DNA from: Bacteroidota bacterium | GTDB taxonomy: Bacteria; Bacteroidota; Bacteroidia; Chitinophagales; Chitinophagaceae | Length of the DNA: 64,000 nucleotides | Assembly (NCBI GenBank): GCA_018267615.1 | Contig: JAFDYD010000010.1 | Span: forward strand, 15,400-79,399 | Direction: 5' to 3' | Shown: piece by piece, positions 18,813-28,270 of the stretch | Layout: each line of letters starts with the position of its first letter | Position numbering within the stretch: position 1 is the first letter of the stretch | Made by a program: the position numbers and the translations under genes | The notes under the pieces: generated by a model | Database searches by the model: none | Told to the model about the DNA's origin: nothing | What the model saw: the letters and a program-made list of their open reading frames with translations, nothing else

Positions 18813-21800
18813 CTATCGCAACAACTCAACAGTTCCTTTCAACATAAAATTTTCTCCGGTGAAACATTCTACACCTACCATATATACATAAGTTCCCACA
18901 GGCTGAATCACTCCATTGAATGTTCCATCCCATCCATACGATTGATCATTTGCAGGCATATCTTTTTTGCTGTACAATAATTGTCCCCATCTCGAATACA
19001 CCTGGAAATACCTGATGATCTTAACACCACTTCCAAATGGATAGAAATAATCGTTGTTGCCGTCATGGTTCGGACTAAATGCGTTCGGCATATGAACGGC
19101 TTTTTCAGAGCAGCCGAGTGCAATCGAGACATCTGCTGTCGCTGTACATCCTGCTGCGGTAGTGACAGTGACAGTATATGTGATCGGTACAAGTGGCGTG
19201 CTCACCGGCATCGCGCAATTGGTGCAGCTCAAATAGCTTGGAGGCGCCCAATTCCACGATACTACATCCGGGCTGACTTTTGTTTCAAGTGTTGTACTTG
19301 TTCCCGCCAGTATGGTACCTACCGGGTTCACGCTTACTAACGGTAATGGATCAACGTTGATGGTAAAGCCTACAGTATCTCTGAAACATTTATACTTATC
19401 CTGGCCGACAACATAATAAGTTGTGGTATCTGTTGGTGTTGCGATGGCAGTGCTGTCTTTGATATCATGCAGACTGCTATTGGGCAGCCACGTATAACTA
19501 TAAGCGCCTTGCACTGCTAATGGTACGCTGTTACCAATACATATCGATGTGTCTTTTGGATACTGCATGGAAAAATGCGGTATCACATGAACGGTATCAA
19601 TTGCCATTTCATAACAACCGGCCGGCGACCATACTTCAAGCGTTGCATAATAGTCTCCCGGTCTTGTATACACGAAACTGGTATCTCTCGAATTGGCTGT
19701 ATCCGAGGCATTGCCGGTTCCGAAATTCCAATGATATCTCAGTGGCTGACCTAAGCTGTCTAATAACATGCTTGAAATCTTCGGCGTGAAATAAGCCGTT
19801 CCCGTATCGCACAAAATAATCGGCGGACCGAGATTTACTTTCAATTCATCTAAAATGAGTGGATGATCATATTTAAATGTTACCTGGCATCCTGTTGAAT
19901 CGGTTAGAATAAGGGCAGGGGTGAAAAGCCCCGCAATTGTATAAGTATGGACTGCAAAAGTATCACTGTTGACGATTACGGTTCCGTCACCAAAATCCCA
20001 GGTGAAGTTGTTTGCATAACTCGAAGTCGAATGCAAAGTGTCTACTGCAGGGATACAAGCTTCGTCCAGACTCGAATATAATTTTACGGAAGGTCCTTTC
20101 ACGGTCACGGAATCTTGCTGAACAATAGTAATTCCATTCGCTCCGTATGCAGTCAGTGTAACAACATAAGTTCCCGGGAAATTATAAGTATGACTTGGAT
20201 TCGGATTGTTATCAGCAGTAGCGCTATCGCCAAAATCCCAATGTAATCCAATTGTGTTATAAGTATTACTAACGAAGTAAGCGATCATCGGCGGACAATT
20301 CGCGTGATCAATATATTGCGTGGTGTAAGTAAACGAAGCAAAAACATTTTTGATGATCACCAATTGTGTCGATGTATCTGCACATGTTCCCGCTGTTGTT
20401 GCTGAAGCAAATAATTTCACAGTATCAACCCCAATATTTGGAAATATATGTACCACTGAATCCGGGTTTGTTGATGTAGTGCCATCGGTAAAATACCATT
20501 GAAACGTGGCACCAGCAGCGGTGATGGAACTGTTGTAAAAAATAACCGGGCTTCCTGGTGCGATATTGATCGGGTTCCAATAAAAGTCCGCTTTCGATCC
20601 GAAAATAAATATTTGCGTTACGGGCAGATTCACTGTCGCGAAACATCCGTTGCTGTCAGTCACTTTTAAAGAAGGAATATATGTTCCGGGGAAAGCATAC
20701 GTGTGCATCACTGTATCACCAACTGCGCGCGTGGCTGAATTGCCATCACCAAAATCCCAATCCCATTTTACAATCGGAACTCCATTGGTGCCTTGTGATG
20801 AATCTGAAAAGACAACGGGCAAAGAATAACAGATATGATCATGCGCACCGAATAATGCGATCGGTCCGGTGATCTTAATCGGAATATAATTGCTCGTGTC
20901 ATAGCAACCGAAAAATCTTGATTGCGTAATGACGCGAATACTGTCTTCTCCTGGTTTTAATTTGGTAAGGTTGCCGTTGTAAGTTGTTTTGAAACCACTA
21001 TTCCCCTGCGGACCAAAACTGGTTCCATCGTTATATTGCCATTTCACAATATTGTAGTAGGTGTTCGATCCATTGGCAATGCTGCGGTAGTTGGTATCCA
21101 AACCACTTATTTGTACAGGAAGACTTCCACTCGCACACACATTCGTAACGGTTGAACTCAAAACGGGATGTTGCGCTGCCAGTACGTACACGGGAACCGC
21201 GGCCGTTTGTGTACAGGCTCCAAATGTAACTGTTACCGAAGCGTTATAAACTCCGCCTTGCGGATACTCATGAATTTTCTGCGGTACATAAACATAATCC
21301 GTATCGTTCGGTGATCCATCACCAAAAGACCAGATATATTGCGATCCGCCGGCTGTGGAATCGGTCAGTGTTACCGTTCTTCTGTTACTATCGCATGTGT
21401 TGATCGTCTGCAGGTATGGTAATGGAGTTGTTGTAATATATCGGTCGATCGAGAAGGTATCGTTTTTACAACCCGGGCTCGATGCAACAAGCGTCATGTG
21501 ATATGGTCCCGTTTGCGCATATCCATGCACGTGAGTTATATTGTTATTGATATCTGATGTGCCATCACCATAAAACCATCTGAATTGCGCAGCGCTGTCG
21601 TCCAGGTTGGTAAAAATTTCAAGTTGGTTACTAGCGCAGGGCAATGAATCCAGCGCGGTAAATAATGCATGCGGCTTCGGATATACAATCACCGTGTCGG
21701 GTGGAAACGCGGTGCCTGTACATCCATGGTTGGTGACAAAAGAAAGATTGATGATATAGGTTCCGGGAATTGTATAAGTGTGTGTTGGATTTGGACTCGT

Positions 21801-23291
21801 TGAAGTGGTTCCATCTCCAAAATCCCAATTATAAGTTGCGAGTGTATCGTTGGATATTGCCCTGAATGTTGCATTTACATCGGCGCAATAAATATTCGAT
21901 TGCGTAAGCGTTGTGTCTTTGTGTATCGTTGCTGTTGGTTGAGAAGAGTTCAGTGTTTCCGAAACTGTAGAACTACATCCAGCCGCATTGGTAACCGTTA
22001 ACGTTGGCGTATAAACGCCGTTTGTTGCATATAAGAAACTGGGATTTTGTAAAGTGGAAGTATCGTTCGGGTTGCCTGTGAATTTCCATAACCATTTCAC
22101 AGCGCCAATACTTGTGTCGGTAAAATTTACAAGCATGGGTGATTGACAAAAAGCTCCTTTGTTAATCAGGAATCCGCTGGTAATCGGGCCGGGCGATACA
22201 GTGATTGTTTTCGGCTGACTGACTACGCAGGTTCCGAATGTGCTCACCATATTTACTGTGTAAGTTCCCTGGCTCGCATATGTGTGATTGATCGGAGAAC
22301 CGATGCCACTACCACCATCGCCAAAGTCCCAAAGTGTATTTGCTGTCGCGGGTGGAACGCTGATATCTGTAAATGTAATTGCGGTACCTGAACAAAGTCC
22401 CGGCGTTATTGCAAAATTCGGATTAAAGTTGGCAGCATTTACGTATGCAGTTTTTGTCAACTTGGATGAACATCCTGCGGTATTGCTCACCGTTAGACTA
22501 ATCGTATATAAACCTTTGGCCGCATACTGATGCGATGGATTTTGCGTCGTGCTATTCGCGCCGTCTCCAAAATCCCAGACATAGCTCAATGGGCCAGTAC
22601 CAGTAGAAGTATTGTTAAAATGAATCGGTGAAGCCAGGCTGCAAAGTGTAGTAGAGTCTGCCGTAAAAGACGGACTCAGCGCGGGCATCACAGTGACGAT
22701 ATTATTTTTCTTCAGCGTGTTGCTACAACCAAAACTATTGGTAACAGTCAGACTTACCGAATAAGTTCCCGCAAAAAGATATGTGTTCGTCACTACAGGC
22801 GAAGTTGTGACCAACGTATTTCCATCTCCAAAATCCCAAAAATAATTTGTGATCGTTCCATCTCCCGGCGTGGCATTGCTCACAAAACTCGCAACGAGCG
22901 GAATACATCCGGTGGTGTTATTGCTGGTGAAGTCAACTACCGGGCTTTTATAAACGATGACGGTTGAAGTTTTGACAGATGTTTGTGCGCCACTATGAAC
23001 CGTAAGTGTTACCGTGTAGTTCTGAGGAGTGAAGTAAGTAGCGGAAACAGGAGTCACCGCATCTGTTGTCGTAACTGAATTTCCATTCCCGAAATTCCAT
23101 GTGTAGGTGGCACCGGCAATTGCACCGGAGGTAGTGTTTATAAACGTAACGGCCAAAGGAGAACATCCACTCGTTTTATTTTGGGTGAAGTCCGCCACTA
23201 ACTGGGCTTGTATGGGGCTATTTAATCCCAGCAATAGGACCAGCACAAACCACACAGGATTCAGTTTTCCTAACGGCAGGGGGAACGGCAT
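18813..23291 (-). CDS. Giant PKD-repeat surface protein with type B T9SS sorting domain
   Basis: 1492 residues. The signal peptide ends near IQAQ (residue 30). About 14 PKD-like repeats follow, most carrying the WDFGDG core or a variant (WNFGNG, WKFTGN, WFYGDG, WYFTDG). Then come an Ig-like module (ICIGNSVPLAVQG) and a gliding-motility-associated C-terminal domain (HMPNAFSPNHDGNNDYFYP, then VYSRWGQLLYS and GWDGTFNG), the type B signal for export by the type IX secretion system. It probably forms an elongated surface adhesin; no catalytic domain is visible. It is adjacent to a PorP/SprF protein on the same strand, the usual cargo-partner pairing. The ligand is unknown. Confidence 0.93.
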   Translation of the reverse strand: MPFPLPLGKLNPVWFVLVLLLGLNSPIQAQLVADFTQNKTSGCSPLAVTFINTTSGAIAGATYTWNFGNGNSVTTTDAVTPVSATYFTPQNYTVTLTVHSGAQTSVKTSTVIVYKSPVVDFTSNNTTGCIPLVASFVSNATPGDGTITNYFWDFGDGNTLVTTSPVVTNTYLFAGTYSVSLTVTNSFGCSNTLKKNNIVTVMPALSPSFTADSTTLCSLASPIHFNNTSTGTGPLSYVWDFGDGANSTTQNPSHQYAAKGLYTISLTVSNTAGCSSKLTKTAYVNAANFNPNFAITPGLCSGTAITFTDISVPPATANTLWDFGDGGSGIGSPINHTYASQGTYTVNMVSTFGTCVVSQPKTITVSPGPITSGFLINKGAFCQSPMLVNFTDTSIGAVKWLWKFTGNPNDTSTLQNPSFLYATNGVYTPTLTVTNAAGCSSTVSETLNSSQPTATIHKDTTLTQSNIYCADVNATFRAISNDTLATYNWDFGDGTTSTSPNPTHTYTIPGTYIINLSFVTNHGCTGTAFPPDTVIVYPKPHALFTALDSLPCASNQLEIFTNLDDSAAQFRWFYGDGTSDINNNITHVHGYAQTGPYHMTLVASSPGCKNDTFSIDRYITTTPLPYLQTINTCDSNRRTVTLTDSTAGGSQYIWSFGDGSPNDTDYVYVPQKIHEYPQGGVYNASVTVTFGACTQTAAVPVYVLAAQHPVLSSTVTNVCASGSLPVQISGLDTNYRSIANGSNTYYNIVKWQYNDGTSFGPQGNSGFKTTYNGNLTKLKPGEDSIRVITQSRFFGCYDTSNYIPIKITGPIALFGAHDHICYSLPVVFSDSSQGTNGVPIVKWDWDFGDGNSATRAVGDTVMHTYAFPGTYIPSLKVTDSNGCFATVNLPVTQIFIFGSKADFYWNPINIAPGSPVIFYNSSITAAGATFQWYFTDGTTSTNPDSVVHIFPNIGVDTVKLFASATTAGTCADTSTQLVIIKNVFASFTYTTQYIDHANCPPMIAYFVSNTYNTIGLHWDFGDSATADNNPNPSHTYNFPGTYVVTLTAYGANGITIVQQDSVTVKGPSVKLYSSLDEACIPAVDTLHSTSSYANNFTWDFGDGTVIVNSDTFAVHTYTIAGLFTPALILTDSTGCQVTFKYDHPLILDELKVNLGPPIILCDTGTAYFTPKISSMLLDSLGQPLRYHWNFGTGNASDTANSRDTSFVYTRPGDYYATLEVWSPAGCYEMAIDTVHVIPHFSMQYPKDTSICIGNSVPLAVQGAYSYTWLPNSSLHDIKDSTAIATPTDTTTYYVVGQDKYKCFRDTVGFTINVDPLPLVSVNPVGTILAGTSTTLETKVSPDVVSWNWAPPSYLSCTNCAMPVSTPLVPITYTVTVTTAAGCTATADVSIALGCSEKAVHMPNAFSPNHDGNNDYFYPFGSGVKIIRYFQVYSRWGQLLYSKKDMPANDQSYGWDGTFNGVIQPVGTYVYMVGVECFTGENFMLKGTVELLR

Positions 23292-23763
23292 TTTTAGTAC
23301 CTGGTTTTTTAGATATTGGATATTGTTGTTTCCGTATCGAAACTGAAGCTGAATTTAAACGTAATAAGCTGGTTAATATTTCAATAAAAGCCGGATTTAG
23401 GATGAAAAAAGAGACAGAAAACGCGGTTCCGGGAAATACGGGGGCTTTTCGCAGACGACAGGCTGTTTTCGATCTTGCCGTCTTTGTGAGAAATTTATAT
23501 TCTTCAAGGCGAAAAATTGAAGAAAAAGAGCAGGGGAGCCGCTTCAAAAAATAAAAATTATGTCGCTTAAAATTTCCCTGACTTAGATGTAACCCATATA
23601 TCCGTTGAAAAATTTTTAACCGATTTTGTTTTCTTTTAACAGAAATTTTTTACGACGATGCAGCGTCTCGCCGTTTTATCCTTACGGAAGAGAGGCCATT
23701 AATGCTGGCATGGTTTTTATTAACCGATAATAGGGAGTGGTCTAAGCTCTCAAAATTCATAAT
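23292..23763. other. Gap upstream of the PKD gene; no gene seen
   Basis: This stretch presumably holds the PKD gene promoter (minus strand) and the 5' region of the small ORF at 23764. I see no long inverted repeat, unlike most gaps of this size here. An alternative short reading frame from an ATG near 23716 is weaker than the one annotated. Confidence 0.5.
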
Positions 23764-23856
23764 ATGCAAAAGATTCATCCGGTATTTCAGATTTTTATTT
23801 CTCTGCTTCTTTTGATGCTTGTCGCAATTGGTGTCGGTTACTTATTTGTAGGATAG
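23764..23856 (+). CDS. Possible 30-residue single-pass membrane peptide
   Basis: ATG to TAG, 31 codons. The product starts MQKIHPVFQIF and continues as one hydrophobic helix (LLLLMLVAIGVGYLFV) with a short polar N-terminus, ending Gly. Small membrane peptides of this shape occur in many bacteria as subunits of membrane complexes, but I recognise no family. It sits alone between divergent-facing flanks: the PKD gene upstream on the minus strand and an SRPBCC gene convergent downstream. Coding status is uncertain; conservation would decide it. Confidence 0.35.
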   Translation: MQKIHPVFQIFISLLLLMLVAIGVGYLFVG

Positions 23857-23941
23857 GGATAGAGTGAGATGATTTAGCTGATGAAATATTCCCGGATTTT
23901 TTCCGCAGAGGCTAGTTATATGCTCGCCTGGTTGTAAAATT

Positions 23942-24394
23942 TCACTCTGATTCAACGAGCTTTTTAATTTGAACGAGTATGGGTGTCCAACCACCTCCAT
24001 CCATCGTTTCTTTGTATCTTTTATCACCTTCACCCACTTTGGAATAATCACCTTGCGTAACAGTGAGGACGGTCTGTTGTCCTTCGGAATTTAGTGTGTA
24101 TGTAACCGTTAGATAATTTTCAGGAACATCTGCAATTCCTGAATTCGGATCGATCGTAGTATATGCAAGAAATTTTTCCGGTTGAATATCTTCGATGATG
24201 CCTTTTACAGCCACAAACTCTTTTCCTTCATGAATCATCCGCCACAACAAAGCACTGCCTTTTTTCCAGTCCGAAACAGTTTCGCAGCCGAACATATATT
24301 TTTTTGTTTGTGTAGGATTTGTCAATGCATCCCAAACTTTTGAGACCGGAGCGTTGATTTCAATAGTATTTGTTACGATTAATGGCTTGCTCAT
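23942..24394 (-). CDS. AHSA1/SRPBCC domain protein
   Basis: 150 residues. START-like fold of the AHSA1 group: IEINAPVSKVWDALTNPTQTKKYMFG at the N-terminus, SALLWRM in the middle, and a C-terminal helix with GGGWTPILVQIKKLVE. These bind small hydrophobic ligands or act as chaperone-like factors. Such genes are often paired with an ArsR regulator; the only ArsR here is 13 kb away at 37466. No operon partner is evident. Confidence 0.88.
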   Translation of the reverse strand: MSKPLIVTNTIEINAPVSKVWDALTNPTQTKKYMFGCETVSDWKKGSALLWRMIHEGKEFVAVKGIIEDIQPEKFLAYTTIDPNSGIADVPENYLTVTYTLNSEGQQTVLTVTQGDYSKVGEGDKRYKETMDGGGWTPILVQIKKLVESE

Positions 24395-24443
24395 GATTTT
24401 TTGTTTTAGATATATACCTCGAATCGGAAGTTAATGTAATTTG

Positions 24444-24524
24444 TTTTTTCCTTTGTGTCTTCGTTCCTTCGTGGTTCAAAAAATAAATTGAACGAAGACG
24501 GAACGAAGAAACAAAGGAAAAAAT
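24444..24524. repeat. Octamer hairpin (CCTTTGTG/TCTTCGTT units)
   Basis: Two 36-nt arms around a short AT-rich loop, with several mismatches in the inner part. The units CCTTTGTG, TCTTCGTT and CCTTCGTG look like a diverged version of the TTTGCG family. It lies between two minus-strand genes. Confidence 0.8.
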
Positions 24525-24668
24525 GTGTTGATATCCGATAAATTTACAGAATATATTTCCCGGAAAAAACCTGAAATACTTTTTTACAAGTCTTACTGAG
24601 GAATGAAATCCATCGTTACACGAAAAATAATTTCTATAGTATGAATAGTTGCGCGAAGTTTTGGGGGG

Positions 24669-25343
24669 TTACATTTTTTTTGCGGCGATATAACACAAAG
24701 ATTGGTTTTGATATGTTTTGTTTTCGAATTTCAATGCCGGCTCATTTATTATCTTTACCGCATCAATACTGAACTGATTATTTTTCATGATTGCTTCCCA
24801 ATCTTCCCGTGTATAAATATTAAAACCAAATTTTGTAAACGGCATTTGTTGCATCGTTTCTTTTGCACGCAACACCGAATAAAATTTGCCACCGGGTTTT
24901 AACACGCGGTAGATTTCCTCTAAATGTTTTCCGGGCTGCTCCCAGAAATAAACCACATTTATACAAAAGACTTTATCAAAGCTATTTGCGGGAAATGGAA
25001 TTTTGTCGCTGCTTCCGTATCGCAATGTAAGTTTTCCTGAGTCGATATGGGATTGGTTCGATGCTCTCGCTTCATTGATCATTTCGGCGGAGTAATCGAG
25101 ACCAGATATTTTCAGATCATTCCTAACGGAAAATATTTTATTGAAAAATTTCCCGTTCCCGAATCCAATTTCAAGGATATTGTCTCCTTCTGAAAGTTGC
25201 ATCGTTTCTATGGCAAAATCATAGAGCGTTTCGTTCGATTCATTCATCTTCTTTCCAACTTTTTTTCCCAATCTGCCACCCGGTTTGCGTAATTGTTTTG
25301 CGAGTGATTTCATCATCAGCCGGGATATGAAATTGATTCCCAT
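24669..25343 (-). CDS. Class I SAM-dependent methyltransferase
   Basis: 224 residues from MGINFISRLMMK; the upstream in-frame extension runs through the TTTGCG hairpin and is not protein-like. Rossmann methyltransferase with motif I ILEIGFGNGKFF (about 65-76), a conserved acidic residue in ISGLDYS, the post-motif region SFDKVFCINVVYFW, and EIYRVLKPGGKF. Belongs to the UbiE/COQ5-like Methyltransf_11 group; the substrate cannot be told. A basic N-terminus (KPGGRLGKKVGKKM) precedes the fold. It is divergent from the HUMPS-domain gene and may not be related to it. Confidence 0.9.
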   Translation of the reverse strand: MGINFISRLMMKSLAKQLRKPGGRLGKKVGKKMNESNETLYDFAIETMQLSEGDNILEIGFGNGKFFNKIFSVRNDLKISGLDYSAEMINEARASNQSHIDSGKLTLRYGSSDKIPFPANSFDKVFCINVVYFWEQPGKHLEEIYRVLKPGGKFYSVLRAKETMQQMPFTKFGFNIYTREDWEAIMKNNQFSIDAVKIINEPALKFENKTYQNQSLCYIAAKKM

Positions 25344-25456
25344 AGTAAAGATTTTAAGGATAAATGATGGAGATTCGGCGCTACAATTAAAAATATACAA
25401 AATCAAAGAGAAGGTTTGAACCGGATTTGTTGCATAATTGCAAAAATCATTTTTCA

Positions 25457-25516
25457 CTTTGCGATTTTGCGCCTTTGCGTGATAATCTTTTCTCGCAAAG
25501 ACGCAAAATCGCAAAG
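25457..25516. repeat. TTTGCG-octamer hairpin, copy 2 (divergent region)
   Basis: Three octamers per arm (CACTTTGCG, ATTTTGCG, YCTTTGCG). The arms differ at one position. It lies between two divergently transcribed genes, where no terminator is expected. Confidence 0.9.
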
Positions 25517-25599
25517 AGATTTTTAAGCTTGGTTTAAACTATTTTAGGAAAATAGAAAAAACCGATTTAATTTTTCTGCTCGTAAATCATAATTGCATT

Positions 25600-26292
25600 T
25601 TGAAACCGATTGTTCAAATATCACTTGATCTGATTCATATCGATGAAGCCCTGGAAACAGCCGCCATGGCGCTGAGAGCTGGTGTCGACTGGCTCGAAGC
25701 CGGTACGCCGCTGATCCTTGCCGAAGGTTTGCATGGCGTAAAAAAATTGCGCGAACATTTTCCCGGTGTTCCAATAGTTGCTGATCTGAAAACGATGGAT
25801 GGCGGATACCTGGAAGCCGAAATGATGGCAAAGGCTGGCGCCACCCATGTTGTGGTGATGGCAAGGGCTCATGAAGAAACTATCAAAGTGGTTGTGCGCG
25901 CGGGAAAAGATTTCGGGGTAAAAGTTATGGGTGATAATCTTGGATGCCCGGATATGGTGGAAGCAGCAAAATGGTTGGAAGATCTGGGTTGCGATTATAT
26001 CGTTCATCATATCGGGTATGATGAGCGTCGTGGAATAGCAGCGCAAGGAAAAAAGATGCCGAGCCCGCTCGATCAGCTGAGGCAGGTGGTCGATGCGGTG
26101 AAGATACCGGTGCAGGCTGTCGGTGGACTGAGTCTCGAACAAGCCATTCGTTGTCCCGAATATGGTGCACCGTTAGTTGTACTTGGCGCTCCGCTGACAA
26201 TCGATGCGGATGCATTCAAAACCGCTGATGGCGATTTAGAAAGTTCCCTGCGGTTGATATGCGAAAAGATACATGCATACGGAGAAATATAA
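25600..26292 (+). CDS. HUMPS-domain protein (3-hexulose-6-phosphate synthase / keto-gulonate-6-P decarboxylase family)
   Basis: 230 residues, single TIM barrel of the OMP-decarboxylase suprafamily. The diagnostic D-x-K-x-x-D motif is present (ADLKTMDGG; Asp62, Lys64, Asp67), preceded by WLEAGTPLILAEG and followed by CDYIVHHIGYDERR and PVQAVGGLS. The KTMD form is closer to hexulose-phosphate synthase than to UlaD/SgbH. No HxlB isomerase, UlaE or UlaF is adjacent. Downstream on the same strand is a cluster of a Zn dehydrogenase, SDR, TIM-barrel isomerase and SMP-30 lactonase, separated by a hairpin. Reaction: probably aldol cleavage or decarboxylation of a keto-sugar (phosphate); the substrate is unknown. 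Confidence 0.85.
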   Translation: MKPIVQISLDLIHIDEALETAAMALRAGVDWLEAGTPLILAEGLHGVKKLREHFPGVPIVADLKTMDGGYLEAEMMAKAGATHVVVMARAHEETIKVVVRAGKDFGVKVMGDNLGCPDMVEAAKWLEDLGCDYIVHHIGYDERRGIAAQGKKMPSPLDQLRQVVDAVKIPVQAVGGLSLEQAIRCPEYGAPLVVLGAPLTIDADAFKTADGDLESSLRLICEKIHAYGEI

Positions 26293-26297
26293 AAGGC

Positions 26298-26396
26298 TTG
26301 TCTGAACTGGGATTTTTGAGATTAATATGATGTTTGGGAAATTAATATAAAACTTCCCAAACATCATATTAATCTCAAAAATCCCAGTTCAGACAA
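26298..26396. repeat. GTCTGAAC/GGGAT element, outer layer only, 43-bp perfect arms
   Basis: Arms 26298-26340 and 26354-26396 are exact reverse complements; loop 13 nt. The units are nonamers (TGGGATTTT, TGAGATTAA, TATGATGTT, TGGGAA). It begins 5 nt after the HUMPS gene stop, inside what would otherwise be one operon. Confidence 0.95.
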
Positions 26397-26423
26397 AATC
26401 TCTTCTCCTTAAAAAAAATAACA

Positions 26424-27449
26424 ATGAAATCTGCATCAGTTGTGAATTATGCGCCGGAAAAAGGATCGGTAGAAATTCGTGAAATTGAAAAGCCCGTTAT
26501 CGGTGATGAAGATGTTTTGCTGGAAGTTGTGAATGTTGGTGTTTGCGGAAGCGATCTTCATCAATGGACAGCCGATCATAGCTGGACGGTCAACTATCCC
26601 GTGATACTGGGACATGAATTTGGCGGACACATTGTTGAGATTGGCAAGAACGTGACCGGATGGAAGGAAGGAGATCGCGTGGTTAGCGAAACAGCCGCAG
26701 TAATCGATATCAATAATCCAATGTCACGACGCGGACTATACAATCTCGATCCGACAAGAAAAGGTTTTGGTTATGGGGTGAACGGCGCGATGACGCGTTT
26801 TGTAAAAGTTCCGTCGAGATGTTTGCATCGTGTTCCAGACCAACTCGCGTTCGAACAGGCATGCCTAACCGAACCTTGCTGCGTAGCCTATAACGCCGTT
26901 GTCGAAAACGCGCATATCAAACCAGGTGATCGTGTTATTGTACTTGGACCAGGAACCATTGGTATTCTTTGCGCCGCGGTTGCAAAACTTTGTGGTGCCC
27001 AGGTGGCGGTTGTTGGATTGGCTGCTGATAGCGGCCGACTTGCCATCGCAAAAAATTATGGATGTGAAATTATCGTCGGTGATGCTACAGCATGGGCAAA
27101 GCAAAGAGATGGTCTTGGTGCGGATGCAATCATTGATGCTGCGGGTTCAAGCGCCACTTTGAAAATTGCATTAGAGCTCGTGCGGCCAAACGGACAAATC
27201 AGTAAAGTAGGATGGGGACCTCAGCCTCTAAATTTTTCTTTGGATACATTGGTACAAAAAAATATTCGGTTGCAAGGAAGTTTTAGTCACAACTGGCCGA
27301 TATGGGAACGTGTTATTGCCTTGCTTGCAAGCGGACAGCTTGATGTGAAGCCGATCATCGGCGGTGTGTGGCCCGTCACTCAATGGCTGGAAGCGTTTGA
27401 AAAAATGCACAAAGGTGAAGTTGTGAAATCTGTTTTAAAACCGGTTTGA
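26424..27449 (+). CDS. Zinc-type MDR alcohol/polyol dehydrogenase
   Basis: 341 residues, medium-chain dehydrogenase. The catalytic-zinc motif NVGVCGSDLHQW and GHEFGGHIVEIG are intact, followed by the Rossmann motif VIVLGPGTIGILCAAVAK. The four-cysteine structural-zinc loop seen in most sorbitol and threonine dehydrogenases is missing: the region SETAAVIDINN to GFGYGVNG has no cysteine. Its family includes L-iditol, L-threonine and galactitol dehydrogenases, so it likely oxidises a polyol or sugar with NAD(P). First gene of a tight group: the next ATG follows after one nucleotide. Confidence 0.9.
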   Translation: MKSASVVNYAPEKGSVEIREIEKPVIGDEDVLLEVVNVGVCGSDLHQWTADHSWTVNYPVILGHEFGGHIVEIGKNVTGWKEGDRVVSETAAVIDINNPMSRRGLYNLDPTRKGFGYGVNGAMTRFVKVPSRCLHRVPDQLAFEQACLTEPCCVAYNAVVENAHIKPGDRVIVLGPGTIGILCAAVAKLCGAQVAVVGLAADSGRLAIAKNYGCEIIVGDATAWAKQRDGLGADAIIDAAGSSATLKIALELVRPNGQISKVGWGPQPLNFSLDTLVQKNIRLQGSFSHNWPIWERVIALLASGQLDVKPIIGGVWPVTQWLEAFEKMHKGEVVKSVLKPV

Positions 27450-27450
27450 T

Positions 27451-28263
27451 ATGCGTTTGCAAAATAAAGTCATCATCGTTACAGGAAGTACAACAGGCAT
27501 CGGAAAAGCGATTGCACTACGATGCATAGCCGAAGGCGCACGTGTTGTTATTCACGGATTGGAAAAAGATTTGGGCGATGCGGTTATATCTCAACTCGGA
27601 AAAGACAAAGCAATTTTGCATGTTGAAGATATTGCGAAAGACGGCGCTGCTGTGCGGCTTGTTGATCTTGCAACAAAAACATTTGGGAAATTAGATGCCA
27701 TTGTAAATAATGCGGCGATTGTTCATTCTTCGAATATCGACACAACAGATACCGCCATTTTTGAAATGGTGCTAAGAATAAATCTCCTCGGTCCATTTTC
27801 ATTGATCAAAGCGGCGCTGCCTGAACTTGCAAAAACAAAAGGAGCCGTGTTAAATATCGGTTCAGTCAATGCATATAGTGGCGAGCCGAATCTTTTTGCG
27901 TATAGTGTTTCGAAAGGCGCGGTGATGACGATGACAAGAAATCTTGGGGATACACTTTACCGTGAGCATGGTGTTCGTGTGAACCAGATCAACCCTGGAT
28001 GGGTTTTGACTGAAAGAGAAATTGAACGAAAGAAAAATCATGGTTTGAAAGATGACTGGTATGCCGAACTACCTAAAGTGTACGCGCCTGCGGGAAGAAT
28101 TTTATTACCGGAAGAAATTGCTGCGGCTTCGGTGTATTGGTTATCGGATGAATCCGGTCCGATCAGCGGACAAGTTGTCGATCTCGAACAATATCCTTTC
28201 ATAGGAAGAAATCCACCCAAAGACACTTCAACAATTCCAACAGGTTCAGCAAAAAAAAATTGA
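27451..28263 (+). CDS. Short-chain dehydrogenase/reductase
   Basis: 270 residues. Classical SDR: TGSTTGIGKAIA cofactor motif (about 12-23), NNAAIVHSS, catalytic Ser in NIGSVNAYSG and the YSVSKGAV Tyr/Lys pair. The C-terminus (TIPTGSAKKN) is a polar tail. Starts one nucleotide after the dehydrogenase stop (TGATATG) and ends 7 nt before the next gene, so it is almost certainly co-transcribed. Probably a second oxidation or reduction step on the same sugar-like substrate; SDRs of this type include gluconate 5- and 3-dehydrogenases. Confidence 0.92.
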   Translation: MRLQNKVIIVTGSTTGIGKAIALRCIAEGARVVIHGLEKDLGDAVISQLGKDKAILHVEDIAKDGAAVRLVDLATKTFGKLDAIVNNAAIVHSSNIDTTDTAIFEMVLRINLLGPFSLIKAALPELAKTKGAVLNIGSVNAYSGEPNLFAYSVSKGAVMTMTRNLGDTLYREHGVRVNQINPGWVLTEREIERKKNHGLKDDWYAELPKVYAPAGRILLPEEIAAASVYWLSDESGPISGQVVDLEQYPFIGRNPPKDTSTIPTGSAKKN

Positions 28264-28270
28264 CCACAAC

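Noticed and set aside
23716..23829. Alternative 37-residue frame overlapping the small membrane ORF
   Set aside because: Its product is a mixed basic peptide without a clear feature; the annotated frame gives a cleaner membrane helix.
25600..26292. HxlA formaldehyde-fixing hexulose-phosphate synthase
   Set aside because: No HxlB isomerase nearby, and the neighbours are dehydrogenases and a lactonase; only the family is assigned.
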